Shown here: in pieces, positions 1 through 13,900 of the stretch
How positions within the stretch are numbered: position 1 is the first letter of the stretch
Layout: the number at the start of each line of letters is the position of its first letter
Assembly (NCBI RefSeq): GCF_963662255.1
Contig: NC_085049.1
Span: forward strand, 63,597,158 to 63,661,157
Reading direction: 5' to 3'
Length of the DNA stretch: 64,000 nt
Source of the DNA: Cinclus cinclus
Lineage: Eukaryota; Chordata; Aves; Passeriformes; Cinclidae
Notes under the pieces: generated by a model
The model's input: the letters and a program-made list of their open reading frames with translations, nothing else
Database searches by the model: none
Told to the model about the DNA's origin: nothing
Translations under genes and position numbers: made by a program

Positions 1-3000
1 CTGGTGTATATTTTTTAGTTGAGTAGGAACTTCAGTTTGTGTAATTTTGCCTGCATGTTGAAAGCTTGCTTTAGCAATAAACAAACAAACATTACACCCA
101 CAAAAAAAACACACAATAAAATATTGGAGGAAGAGACAGAAGGATAAAGCAGAGTATACTGGAGACTCCTTTTAAAACAACAAAAGGATGAGAAATTAAA
201 AGAGTTTAGCCGTGTTGTGTGCAAGGCTCTGTTCATTCAGCATTCCTACATATTTTTATTACTTACTGAAAGTAGGAAAAAGATCTAAAAATAATGAAGA
301 TCACAAGGAAATGTGTGTAAAGCAGTAGCGTGGATGAATCTATTTGAGCAAATACTTTGGAGCTGTGGAAACTTGCTTTTTTAGTAGTTATGGTGATGCT
401 AACACTTGAAGTCGTTCCAATATACTATAAAATACTTAATGTTGGAGCATTCCATGGCAGAGAATCTTTCTGAATGATCTCAGTCAGCCTTAAAATACTA
501 TTTGCTTTCTAAAGGAGTTGGAAATGGAGACTGAAATGTTAATTGTGACTTCAGCTATACACCCCTATGCAGGGTCCAAATCAACAGTGTGTGAAAATGA
601 AGCCACAGGTGTATTTGAAGGTTCTATAGTAAGACAAATAAACAAGTCTGAACTAGTCTTCATCATCTCATGAAGACAATAAGTGGTTTTTATGCTGATT
701 TACAGTGGTAATAGTCTGATGGCAGTTTTTAAATTTTGACAGTTTATCTTGCCGTGTGTCTTGCTAGGACCAGTGTGTTTTATTTCATTGATGTTTTACT
801 ATTACAATAGGAAAATGCAGAACAACTTGTATGCATCATCCCATAAGCCACTCATTCCAAGGCAAACTAATGATTCCTGCATTTTATGTGTGAAATAAGA
901 AAGCCCCACATCTATATTTAGATAACTTGCTCACAAGATATGGCAAGATGTTCTTACTCAGTGCACAGCACAGTGAGTTGGCAGGGCTGGTGTTTCACAT
1001 GACTGATAATGCAGAAGTTTCTATTGGTATTGCTGTGGGTAGGACAAAGAATCGTGATGGAGAGAGAACAAGATAGAGACAGTTCACAGTACCACCAAAA
1101 TATCTATCAGAAGAGCCACTTAAAATAAGCCTTACTGTGTACTTGTGGTATTTTGGAAAAGGGGGATTAATATGTGTTAGAAAAGACTCTGTTTATTTAA
1201 AGACTTATTACTATTTCCAGAGGCAGTTAAAGTGCAAGGGATTTCACTTTATCCAGAGATAACTTTAAGAGAGCTATACATACACTTATGTTATAGATGA
1301 CTTCAGAGGTAAAAGTACAGAAAAGAGTAATCAGTAAATACAAATCTGCTTTCTGTTTCACCAGAAAAGCTGTCCATGAAAGGTTAAAGTGTAATGTATG
1401 AGGAGAACTGCAGGTGGCTGATAAACACCAATGGACACAGTAACTCTGTCCCCATTTTCTATGAAGAAGAGGACACAACTGGAGATACCACTGGGAGGTA
1501 TCTACCCCTGGCTCCAGTATTGCATCCTATCCCTGAACTGATGGCTTATTTGATTCTGGAAAATGGCTGAGTGTTAACTGACTCTTGATCATTAATCATC
1601 TAATTATCCAATGTGTTTTTTCTTTAAAAAACAAAGAAAAGAAGGGAGAAAGTATTAAAAATACCACTAAAAAAACACTCAACAAGATGTATCATGTGGA
1701 AGAACCAGAGGGCTGTGAACTGAGCAAATACAGGATAAAAGTAGAGTTAGATACTGTATGTAAGATTTTATACATGGTTCTCTTAGCTGTCATAGCTTCC
1801 TTTATGTGAATGGCAGATGCATAAGCACCACACAGAGGTGGTGTTTTCTGGCCACAAAGGCCAGAAAAGCAGCTTACTGCTTAAATATTGTGATTTATAC
1901 GAAGGAAAACAATTTATACAGTGAGTGGCTGTCATTTGTGGACACTTACTACACATCCTAAATTGTCAGTATAATTATTAAAAATTTTAAGTAGTTTTTT
2001 GCTGGAACTTTCTATTAGATAAGCTGATTAATCTTATGTTTAGAAAATGCTTCACACAACACAAACCAGCTGGTTTGTTCTTCATCCTTCAGTGTTGAGA
2101 GGATTATGTTTGTGCAAGTAAAATACAGCTTCACCTGGAAGTATTCTTGTTTCTGACTTCCAAAAGGGTGGATTTTCTAAAACTTCTAAGTTTTGGCTCA
2201 GCTGCCCTGAAAAGTTTAAATGGAAAATGACAATAAAGTCTGGGACTGGGCTTTCAATCGAGTATGCTGAGGCAAAAGAACAGTGATGTCACAGGTGTGA
2301 AAACAATGTTTTCTTGATGAGAAGGAATCTCAGTTAAAGGAAAATGAAACAGCTAGGAAATATATTTTTCCTATATTAAGGCTAGGAAATAGGGCAATAA
2401 AATATCCTTTTACAAAAATGGACATTAATGAATAATAGACTAAAAAGTGTATTCCAGTGTGGTCAGAGATAAAACACTTAATATATTTTGCAGTGGGGGA
2501 AAAGATATTCTTGATCAGAGACAGATTCAGTGACAGATGTGGATAGTAAAGCTGAGTAATTTAGTAAAGTAAGGAGCAGCAGTAATTTCTGTTACAGGTT
2601 TTGACTAAAGCTGGGGCATATATCTACTTCATGTCATTCTACTGATGTAAAAAAGATGTTTGTCATAGTGAAAGAATATGAGATGACATCTGCTAAAATA
2701 AATATTCCCAGCTATGACATATATAAACTAGACAAGGAGTTTCTGAATTGCTGAAGCTAATTAATAACTGCAGAAAACTTAGTTTCCTGCTGGCATGATT
2801 CCGGGGAAAGCTCCAGTAAAAAGCTGCTTTTTTGCCTTCCTGAAACTCTATGGGAACTGTCCCTAGCATATACCATATGCTGCTGTCATCAGCACTCATC
2901 TCTCTGGTACCTGCTGTCTTCCTGCGTGCCGTTGATAATTTCCAAACCCAAATAAAGGGGTGTCTCTCGGCACCTAGGGTGCTGCAGTCTTGGCTCAGGA

Positions 3001-4752
3001 CCTTGTTGAACTCAGTGATGAACTTACAGTCACCTTCTTCCCTGCCTCCATTTGATTCTGGGAGACAGTAACTGCTTGGGAGTTTCCCCAAGTCCTTCCT
3101 GTGTTGTCATAATAGAACCAAGTTATTTTCATCTTCTCTGTGTCTTCATGGCTGACCAAGGTCTGTCAACAGGCCAGCTCATCTTCATCTTCAAATATAT
3201 TTCTATTTGTGATCAGCATTTTTGTATTGGTTTGTTTGTTTTTAACTCTATCTTGAATACTGAGTAATAAACACTTTGCTGTAGCAGGATCCCTTCCTTA
3301 ACATGCTGGGCACTCTTGCTGAGGGTGCCCTCAGTCCCACTGTCCCACATGTCACTGACAAACCTGTTTAACAACACCAGTCCCAGTACTGAACCCAAGC
3401 CCCAAGGAATACTTCTGCTTTTCAGGCTGCTGGCAGACACCTTCCATGGGATCCATGGTGACGGGTTTTCTTTCTGGTAGCTATCACATATAGAGGGGGC
3501 AAGTCTGACTAGTTACCCTCCATCACTGCTTTCCTCTGATTTAAAACAAGGGAAAAACAGTTATAATATGCCTTGCTTCGGGAAGTAGAGGGCCAGGTAT
3601 ATGGAGAAGTGTGTGGCCCTGGCAGTTGTTGGCTGTGTAAAATTAGGTGTTGGTCAGCCCTGTGAGATCTCTGCTGGCTGCAGCAGCTCTTGGACAAGGG
3701 TTCTTGGATTTGCTTTTTGTTTTGCAGGATAGCTAATCAGTTTTGGCTCATGTCAAAATAAATCTGTTGCATCCAAGCATCTTTTTGCAGACCTTGAACT
3801 CAGATTATGTGATTTTTAGATAGCTTTAGTGTAACTGGAAATTATTAGATACTTTTAGGGATTAAAAGTACGAGCCCAGAGATTTGCTGTGTTTCCACGT
3901 AACCTTCCAAAAATGTAAGGCTGTTTCCTCTAGTCTGTTTTCCTATCTATCTTTCCCTTCCCCCCTTTTTTTATTTTCTTCTAGAATTGCATTTCTTAAA
4001 TCTCTGCTGAAGTTGTCAAGGCTAGTTAGAGGAAAGAGATTGTGCGCCTGTCTCATGCAATTACTGTATTGCAAATATGGCTGAAGCTAATAAAAAGAGA
4101 CCTCTATAATGAATGTACAGCAGCAGAACAAGTTTATATTTTATAGCTTTGACAGCTATTCAAAAGGTGTCTGTTTCTGGGGGATGGGTGTTCTTAATCA
4201 CAAAAGATTCTGCTTTCCTGCTTTTAAGAAGAATTGTTGGACAAAATGGTTATGATATTGCTGTCACTGATGCAGTTGTTTAGCATATGCATTGGGAAAC
4301 AGGCCTGTGTGTATACGTGCATCTAGAATCTCACCCAGAAGATTCCAGTGTGAGTACCATATCTGGAACAAGACCTGCTGCTGTGAGATAGAGGCAAAAT
4401 GGCTATGATGTTTCTTTGTCCTGGCACACAGTACAAATGCTCTATACATGCGCATAGCAATAAGGGAATAGATTTAGCAGACTTTGTTAGGCAAACTCTG
4501 ATGGACATGAATAATGTAAGTACTCCAAATGTACTGTTGCTTTTGCTTGCTGTCAATGAGCATTGCATCAATACTAGCATAAATAAAATGTTGTAGTTAC
4601 AAGTCCACTGTGGAATAGCCTCCAACTGTTGTAATCTTCAGACTATCTACTACTGTTTTCAGGGTCTCTGATACCAAGTAGATCATTTATTGTGGGGTGA
4701 AACAGAAAGCTCCTTACATAAATGAAGTATGATGTATATATTTTAATACTAG
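1..4752 (+). other. FGD6 intron (3' part) upstream of the first exon in the window
   Basis: This non-coding stretch precedes the first recognised FGD6 exon. Its acceptor is a TTTTAATACTAG at 4741-4752. Open frames here, such as 2693-3091 on the minus strand, have no recognisable domain and overlap one another. The only identifiable content is a short decayed CR1 piece near 3298-3440. The large N-terminal FGD6 exon is not in this segment. Confidence 0.6.
3298..3440 (-). mobile_element. Decayed CR1 LINE fragment (reverse-transcriptase region)
   Basis: Read on the minus strand, this segment resembles the part of CR1 ORF2 just before and at the reverse-transcriptase palm motif. The frame reads GSVLGLVLLNRFVSD, then an SGTEGTLSK stretch, which parallels the usual CR1 pattern of GSVLGPVLFNIFINDL followed by an SKFADDTKL-type end. 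The catalytic aspartates are lost. Only about 140 bp is left and no 3' terminus is present, so it is an old internal fragment. The assignment rests on memory of the avian CR1 consensus. Confidence 0.6.
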
Positions 4753-4900
4753 GTCCTTAGAAGAACATCATGATCATCCCAATGTGGTAATGGGAGATCT
4801 TCAGTCAGATGAAGAAGATATCATGAACAGTTCTGACGAAGATGATGACACAAATTCTGATTCCAGCAAAGGGGAGACTGATCCTCAAGAAGATAAACAG
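4753..4900 (+). CDS. FGD6: FGD6 exon: acidic linker before the DH domain
   Basis: This exon is 148 bp, with one base completing a split codon and then 49 codons. It encodes an acidic, serine-rich segment (reading [14 protein letters not shown] and then [13 protein letters not shown]) that precedes the DH domain in FGD6. It starts after TACTAG and ends CAG|GTATCT. No structured domain is expected. The Asp/Glu/Ser runs look like a disordered, phosphorylatable linker, which is inference. The phase matches the next exon. Confidence 0.9.
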
Positions 4901-7900
4901 GTATCTTTTTATCTTTATCCTCTGAAGCTATTCCTCACTCTTGCCATATCTCATAAGTTGTAACCTGTTGGGATCTTTTCAAATGTAAACCACCTGTTGA
5001 GGTCTGATCTTCTGTTACCTTCTGTGAGTGCCAGCTTGGAGTGATTTTCCTTATTTTAATCCTATTTTTTCTTCAAATGAGGAGCAGGAGGATAGTGTTA
5101 AGTACTCAGAATGAAATGAAGTTATGAGGGTCCTGTCCCTTCCTTTGGGGTACCTGTGTTCTGTCTTCGCAGTCCTGGACACCCTGAAAACAGCCTGCCT
5201 GTAGACCAGTGCCTTTCCTCAGCACCAGTCCTGACAGCTGTTTCCTTTGATAGTAGTTATATCTGCTTCCTTTCTTTAAAAAAATGAAAAAAACAAAACA
5301 AAAACAAAGCTCCAACAAGATAAACAGAAACTTTGAAACTTTTTAGTGTTGGAAGAGAAGACTGGCACGTTGGGTCTGAATGCTGTTTAACCAAATGAGA
5401 GGACTGAATTGGGAAAGGGAAAGAGTCAAGGGAAAAGCTTGTCCCTGTGAAACTAAAGACTTTACCTGTATCGAGGCTAACTTACCTTACTTGCCTCTAG
5501 AAATGCCCTCAACCTTTCACCACAGAGTTTTACAGGTAAGTGTCCCCATTAGGAGGGTTCTCATGCACGTTTTATGGAGTAATTCAGCACTTGCTGTGAG
5601 ACATCTGCTGTGGCTCGCTTCAGCTGCCTGCAGCACGTGCGGCTGGCAGCTGGGAATTAACAACCAACTTCCTCACAGTGAGAGCAGCTGCAGAGGAGAA
5701 TGAGGCAGGCTCTGCATCGGTCATCAGCTGGGCTGGTTTTATTTTTCCTTACTGCAAGCATCTGGCTGCTTTGATGCTTTATATCTGTTAGGGGACTTAC
5801 AGGGCTTCTTTCCAGTGTTGTGCGGGAGAGCCTTATTTGTATCCCTTTGGTTCTCCCGTTAGAGGCTCTCAGAGCCGCAGTATCTTTGTCTGAGTAAATG
5901 CAAAGTGGCCCTTTCAGCACCAGCTGGTATGTGAAAAGTCTTTCAAATAGGGTTAGAAACAGACTGAGATATTTAGTTTTGTAATTGTTTAGCAGTAGCA
6001 TCTTGTTCTCAAAATACTAATTTTCATCTCATTTGCAACTGACAGATCTACAGTGAGGGCAGATACCTTGCTCTGCATAATTGGCTTATTTGTGAATTCA
6101 GTCTTGCAGGGAGTGTGTCAGCTGTGCTTTCTAAATAGGCACAGAGGCCTGAGAAGAGGTGTTACAATCTCTCCTGAATGCGATTGACCCACCCTGGATA
6201 GATCTCACTGTTCTTTGGAAACAAGTTTAATTTCATAAGTAAAATCCCAAATGTGTGTAGATGTCTATCTGTACAGTATATAAAATAAATTATTTTGCAT
6301 ATATGTGATGTTATACAAAATTATTTAATTTAGAAATTAATTATAATTCAGTAATTAGGTGCAGTGTCATTTGAATTCCAGTGAAAAAATTTAATTTAGA
6401 TTTATTTATTTTGAATACAACAATATCTCATTAAAACCAGCCTATGAGTACTGTCTGTTCCATGGTTTATCTTCCAGCACTTGAGACTAATTTATAGGTT
6501 TTGAGAAGAACTAAATCTTCAGAGAAATCTTGCAATATTAGTGCTTAAGAACCAGTTTTGTGGATAAAATGCCACTGATACCTGACGTTCTAGATAAACT
6601 GTTTAGTGCCAGTATTATACCACCATAGTCAATGCAGCCATCCCAGGACTTCATCTCACTTGAGTTGTATATCCCATGATGTTGTAGGGCTCCTCATCCT
6701 CTCTTCCTTTGCAGCACATTAAAATGAAAGCCTGAATGTGCAATAGATGTGGTGACAGCTGGCAGCAGAGAAGCATATGGCAGATCATGAGAGCTGTTTT
6801 GGGAAAAGGTGTTCCATCTGAGGGAAATTGTACATGGAAGTTGCACTGTGTAGCAAACACATTTACATCTTGATGCCTCCCCCATCCCTCTATTGGACAA
6901 TGCCATTGGTTTTTTGGAAGCCAGATGTGCATGTGAAACCGAAAATCTTCTCCACAGTGTTTCAGGTGGATGACAAGTCTCACATATCTGCATCTTTGGA
7001 GTACAGTTGCAATGTATTCCAGCAGCTCTGTTAGTAGATGGTCAGAAACTGGCTTTTCTCTTAAATGTGTTTTTTTTTCCTTGTTTTTTTTTTCTCCTGT
7101 TGTCTTGTTTTTCAGTAAAGAAAATATATGTGTCTTTTAAGATGTTCCTGAAACACCTTTGGATTCACTGCAGATATTACTGTTGCTGTAATAATCAGAA
7201 AAAAAGAATCAAATAAGATAGAAATACTACCTGTACTTCAGTACTTTTGCGAAACCAGTAATTGTTGTTGGCTAGGACTTCATTCATTATGGGCTTCATT
7301 GCTTCCTATAATAATTAAAAGAAAAGGTTGACAGTGTTCTAAAAACTGCTCCTAGCTAATGTTGTTGTTTACACATACAAGCTAAATTGATTTTCTTACA
7401 CATCCTGAAAACCCAGAAAGTGTCAAAGCCAAGAGGTTTCAAAGCAGTACGAAGTGTTTTTCTTAGAAGTAACTATCAAATAATTACATTGAATTTAAGG
7501 AAGTAATAGCTGGAAATTATGACAGTTTTAGTAGCTGCATAGTGTAACATGTAATTTTATTTGCAGGGTAAGGCAGCTGGAAAGAAAACAAAGGTTTACC
7601 ATATTGCCAAGGAGATCATGAGCTCAGAGAAAGTGTAAGTGTCACTGCTACACTTAATAACTATTCAGTTTATTTTAATTGGGCAATTAAAATGTAACTG
7701 TTTGCTTTTTCTTGCTTTTCTGATAGGTTTGTGGATGTGCTAAAGCTCTTACACATTGTAAGTACTCAAAAAAAAAAGCAATTTCCTCTTCTATTTGTTT
7801 AATCTATTAAAGTTTTATGTTTAGGCTTTATAGTGTGACTGTGCCTTTTTTTTCTGCTGCATCTACATATCCAAAATATAAATATTAATCTAATTAAGCT

Positions 7901-10900
7901 GAACTTTAAAGTTTCACAATTTACATAATGGATGAATATTTTTGTGGCTCCTTCTGGATCTTCTTAATAATTTATGCAGTTTCCAGTTGAGTGTGGGTAT
8001 TGAATACTGAAAATTGAATCCATTTTTGTTAATCAGAATCATATTTATAAGCCAGCTTGTACTGGCTTATAAATACGTACATAGCAACAAAAATAATGTT
8101 TTTGGTTAGAATTACTCCTTAAATGGTGGGGGGACACAGAAACAATTTATTTTAGAAATGGTACATTAAAATGCACGTTCTTTAATCCAGTTAATAGCTA
8201 ATAGCTCTAATGATGCATCCATCACCATGGCAGCGTATTTTTTTGAGGTTGCAGTTCCTTCCATCAGAAAGTACCTGCAACTGTTGTACACAGCAAGGGT
8301 TAAGTATTTAATCTGTGTTTGTGCAAATCAGTCATCTGTAAAGCATGCTTTGTTGAAGGTGATAATAGGAAATTAATCAAGAATTTTTCTTTCTCTAGCT
8401 CTATTTTGTGTGTTTTGTGTCAAGTTTGAAATGATCTGTGTTTGTACCATTTTGTCACTCTATTAAGTGCAAACATAGTGGCTTTTTTCCTTGGGCAATA
8501 GAATTGCTTATATTGCAAACAGATGCATTGGTCTGTCTCAGTCTCTCGAGAAGCCTGTTCTGTGAAACTGGGAACAAAGGCTCTTATAGATGGTTGTATA
8601 CAGTCCTGTAATACAAAGATTTTTTTCAGGAAACAAAAAACTCACCACATCTTTTGCTGACTCCTCTTTTGCTTTCCTCCTAGTTACTGATTTTCTGATT
8701 CTGTTCAAGCTTGGCTTTTAAGAGCTGGTTCTGTCAATTGGTTCAAATATATAATTTATATTCAACATGGTTTCTAATACAGAACTCAATCTTAAATACT
8801 GGTAAAAGAGAGAGAATTGTCCTAGGCAAGTTTTAAGCTATGTAATTTTAAATTTTCATATTTTTCAGATATTTAACTTATTCTTTAAAGGTACCTTTGC
8901 TTTTCAGTGTACCAGTTTTTTAGGGCAGTACTGGAAGAAAGGCTGTTGGTAAGGAGGATACAGGCAAGCAGAAGAACAATGTAAAAAGGGAAGAGTAGAA
9001 AGCTTTGGAAGTTTTTAGGATAAACTTAAAGCTGTTCCCACAGTGCTGATGTGCAATGGTGTAGGATGTGTTTTGCTTTTCCTATAATGGATAACTTGCA
9101 ACTCTATTCATGACAGTCTTCTAGTTTCTAGCTGCCAAATAAAAACTATTAGAAATGTTTTTGTTGGCTAGCAATAACAATCAACATGTATTCAGCTTGG
9201 TTTAACAGAGAGGATGCTAGGCTAGGAGTTTAGGAAATACTTTGTCCTTAACTTGTCAGTTGGCCTGCAGTAGGAACCTTGGTGAGTGTCCTTGTCAGAG
9301 AGGGCATTGGTTTTGAGGCTCTCTGTGTGTGTATTCTTCATTAAATAAGATCTGCCATAGCTAAGAAAGGTTGCAGACACCCAGTTTTTTTATTTCTCTG
9401 GAGTGGTATACCTGAGGATTTGTTTATTTTTTACACACATTATTAAATCAGTTGATTTAATAAAATATTTCTTATGGATAATATTTTAATGTTGATAAAA
9501 CTCTCCTTTTGATTTCATGTGCACTGACCACTTTGGCTTACTAACTGCTAGTCAAGCAAACTCTGACAAATTTCTGAATTACAACTTAGATTCTCCCCAG
9601 ACTGGGCTCTTTCACCCATAGTCAAGATTTGACTTATTGGGGGATGCTCCATTGCACCTTCTGAGCCATCTATTAGTGGTTTTCCACTTGAAATTTAGTG
9701 ACTAATTCCATTAGCAATGATCTGAAATGAATAATACTCTCCTCAGTATATTTTGCTCACGTGGCACCAAGTAAGAGGACTGTTGATGTAAGAAAAAGCT
9801 TTTAAATTTGCTTCATCTTAGAGCCTTTGAAGTGGAATCTAAAGCAGTTGAGGAGGTAAGAATGTGACTGCAAACTGGTTACAAGTACCACTGAAATTTT
9901 TTAGCATTTTTTTCTTTTATGTTGACAAAGTCAAGTTAGGTGGAGCAATTCTTCCACGATACCAGAGTGCCAGCCTATGTGGACACTATCAAGCACTCCA
10001 GGTATATCTGACTGCTTCTCTTGAAGACACACTGCAAAATTATGAACACTTGATGACACTTCTATAAATACTAAACAAGCTGGTCATAACAGAGATAAGA
10101 GACTCACCTGGCTTTACACACAGAATCTCAAAGAGACTCAGCAAATGGGGTTGCTTGAGGATGCAATCAAACATTAGATGTAATCTTGAATTGTCTGTAT
10201 TTCTGTTACTGTGTTAGTGCTTTTTTAGAGTGAGATTCCAGTAAAATGCTTTTAGAAACTCCTGGAAAAATTTGAACTAGCTCTTTGTATGCATGTTTAT
10301 GAGATGGTACATGCACTGCCTCTTGAGAGTGAACAAGGGTTGAGAATATGGGAGAAGTAATTTTTTCCTAAGAAAAAAGAAAACAGTGCAGAAAAAAGAA
10401 ACAGTGAACTGGATATAAAACACAGGTGACATAAGAGAAACAAGCTTATCACTTCTAAGTTCCCTGTGCCTAAGTAACACAGGTGTTTTTCCAGTGTTCC
10501 TGGAAAAAGGAGTAAGGCAGGATTGGTGCCCTTTGTACTTGTTTGTTTTGGGATTCTTTGGAGATGGTTTGCTTTGCATGAGTGAGAGGACCCCCTCAGC
10601 AGCATCCTGGTGCTGTGAGGGCAAGCTATCTGGCTTACTTGTCATTTTTTTTTGTACATTTTTGTTCTGAATTTTGTTCTATTGCCAAAACCCTCCACTC
10701 TTTTTGTTTTTCAACTCTTTTTGGTTCTGTTTCCTCCCTGCTGCTGTGATATAAGAAGCAAGGCTTCTGGTCCAGCAGAGAAACTTGTTTTTTTTTGGGG
10801 TAACTCCTTCCACTGCATGGCTTAGTGTGTCATTTTTTTGCTCTGCGAAAAGTTTAGGCCTGTGGGCTTTTGCCTGAGCCTTTAAATCTGTGCTTCTGAC

Positions 10901-13900
10901 TTAGACCCCTGTTCTGTCCATATTTGGACTCTGAGACCAAGTAAGTAGGAGCTTGTCAGCAGGCACCTCTTAACATTTCTGCAGCCACAAGATCAACCTC
11001 TTATTGCAGAAGGCAGATAAGAGGTCAAGTATAATTTTCTATTGTGTGTCCTTCCAGAGACACTTACAAGAGTGAAAAAATCTGGTTTAATGTTTCCATT
11101 CTTCAGAAGAAAATGGCAGGATCTGTATGTAAAAGCTATATATAGTTTTGTATATGTATAGATATATATATATTATATGATGTCTATTTAGCATAAGTAT
11201 TATGATGTCTATTTTTCATAAATATTATGAAAAATTAATTCATAGTAGACTTGGAAAAATAATGTAATGAAAAATAAAATAGCTATGGCCTTTGGAGTAA
11301 AGTTCTGACCTCTGGTCTTGGCTTACAACTGACTTACTATTTGATTGTGAAAAATTATCTCAACATCCAGCTCCTTTTTTTCTCTATCTGCAAAATTTCA
11401 ATATTTGACCAGTCTGAGATGAATGTGTTGATAAATTTTTGGTCTCTGAAGTACTTTAGAACTGCTGAGACATTTGACAATGAGTTGCAACTGTAGTCCT
11501 GTAGAAGACTAATAAAATTGTTTTAGTTTAGAAGGAAGTATTCTTCTACTCTACCCAGCCTATTGCGGGAAATAACATTCTCAGAATATGCCACAGTCAA
11601 ATCATTGATTGTTGTATAAAAGTCAACTACATTATTTTGTTAAAGACTTATAAATTATTTTATTACCTGAGGAAAAAAAGTGTCCAACTGCTTGGCAGCT
11701 TTCCAAAAGTAATGGCATATGTTTGAAAAATTTCATGATCCACACTCAGTCATAGTCTTGATTAACTATAGTTTCTGTAGTTTAACTTAGCAGTTTATGG
11801 CTAATAGTCTGACTCTAGGTGGGAGTGTCTAGTTATATTTTAAATGATCTATTTGTGAAATCTTCTGTAGCCATATTGCTAAGCAGTCGTGTTTACAGTT
11901 TGTCACATCTAGTAGCCTGGCTGTTGTGAAACTTCCTCCTCTTCCCTCCTCCTTCCCCATAGGATGTCTGTGTGTGTGTGTGTAGTCCTTGAAAAGCATC
12001 CAAGTGCAAACATACTTTTTTCCTTAAATTCAACTGATATTTGAGCTACCTGCAGGTGTATTTATCTGGGGGAGTTGTTCTTCAGTGGAAGGGATTATGA
12101 CTTGCTATTTTTTTTTGCTAATGGTATGTTCTGGGAGAACAGATCCAAGATGAATATTGGTTGAAGCTTTAGGAATAGAATATGTGACTGTGTTTAGATT
12201 TTGTAGTACTTTCTCTTCCTGTTAAATTGCCAAGAAGTTTTAATTTCACCCATTTGAAATTATCTTCGTTCAGCTATTAGGTACCTGAAGGTGCACTTGA
12301 CCCAGTCAGCAGCTGAGCAAGGTTTTAGTCTGCTCAGTACCCCTTTTGGTTTACAACTAAAATTGTCCTTTGCTCCTTAGACTGACACAGGCAGAACACT
12401 GCAGGCTGGGAATCCTTTGGTGGGAAGAACGGCGGGATCATGAGTCAGGGCCTTTGCAGAGGGGAAGTGCATGGGCTGATTGCAGATGATTCAGAACAGG
12501 GTCAGAATTATCTCAGCTATCACAGCCTTTTTGCTTATTTAAGGAAGTTGCATTGAAGGAGTGGTGTGAGGAAACAAAAGCAGCCATGATGGTTACCTCC
12601 TCAAATATTGTTTAAAAATTCCACAGCTATAAGGGGAGTGTATGCCAACAGGATAAATAGAATTTCCTACACATTTTTAAGTTGGAAGTGTTTTATCAGG
12701 CAGTAATTCAGCAACAGTATTTACTCAGAAGCCTGTAATATGCCTCGACTAGATTTTCATGTGGAAGTACCCAGTGGGAGGCTGTCTCAGCTTAGCATAA
12801 ACTAAAACTGCTTCTGGTTTGGAAAGAACGTTCTTTCCATGGATGGCATTGTGTGCTGTCCTCTTGAAGCAGCTGTGTGAAAACAGCTTTTTACTGATTA
12901 GGTAGATTACCTTTACCTAATCAGTAAAAAGTGGTATCAGAAGAATATTATTGGACCAGAATATAATGTAATACTAGAAACTGTAAACAAGAATTTCAAG
13001 AATGTACAATGGCTGCCCCACTTCTAAAAGGTAAAAAAAAAAAAAAATCCCAGCAAGAAGCTGGGATGATTCAGTATAACTAGAATAATATTTTGGGTTT
13101 TGTCATGCAGCATATGAACCATGTCTAGGGTTGCAAATGTTTTTCAGTGAAATAAGCACATTAATTCTGAAGTGTGGCAAGGTGGTTTTTTTTTGTTGTT
13201 GTTTTTTTTTTGTTGTTGTTGTTTTTTAGTGGTTTTTTGTGGTTTTGGAGTTTTTTGTTTGTTTTTGTTTTTTGCTATTGTTTTTTAGGGGTTTTTTAAT
13301 GAGTAAGATTTCAGGATTTGAAAGATCTATTTTTAGTTAGAAAGTCTTTAAAAATCACTTGTAATGATTGCTGCATTGCTTCAAACAGAATAATTTCTAG
13401 GACAGCTTAGGTGATTGCCTTTGAACAGGCTGATGAAAGCAGTGCTCCTCAGCACTTTTATATAGGACAATGTGCTAAATATGTTTGTTATAGAAATCAT
13501 GTCATGCAGGCACGTACAGATATCAGAGCAATGTATATATTATTTGCAAGAGCAATTCTGCTTTTATTTAGCAGTGAACTGATTTAGGTTTAGAAGTATC
13601 TAGGTCCTGGTACTTTAAATTACTTTTACTGCAGTTTCTAATTTCTAAATCATTCACTTGCTTGTATCAGAAGTTGTCATCTGAGTATTTCCACCCCTTG
13701 GGGTGAAATTTCAGGGTTTAGTTTGTAAATTAGCATATTTTATATCTGGCAATTAAAACAGACCTGATCTGTGTCTTGTCCTTTTGGATATGAAACTACT
13801 TTCTCAGAAGGCCAGTACCTTCAAATGTAAACACTGGTAATTCCAACCTTGTTACATTTGTTTTTCTTTTCCCACCCCCTATCCCCAGGCATGTGCACTC

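Noticed and set aside
2693..3091. 132-codon minus-strand frame upstream of the first FGD6 exon
   Set aside because: No recognisable domain, overlapped by plus-strand frames, and no splice or initiation context. Judged to be chance.
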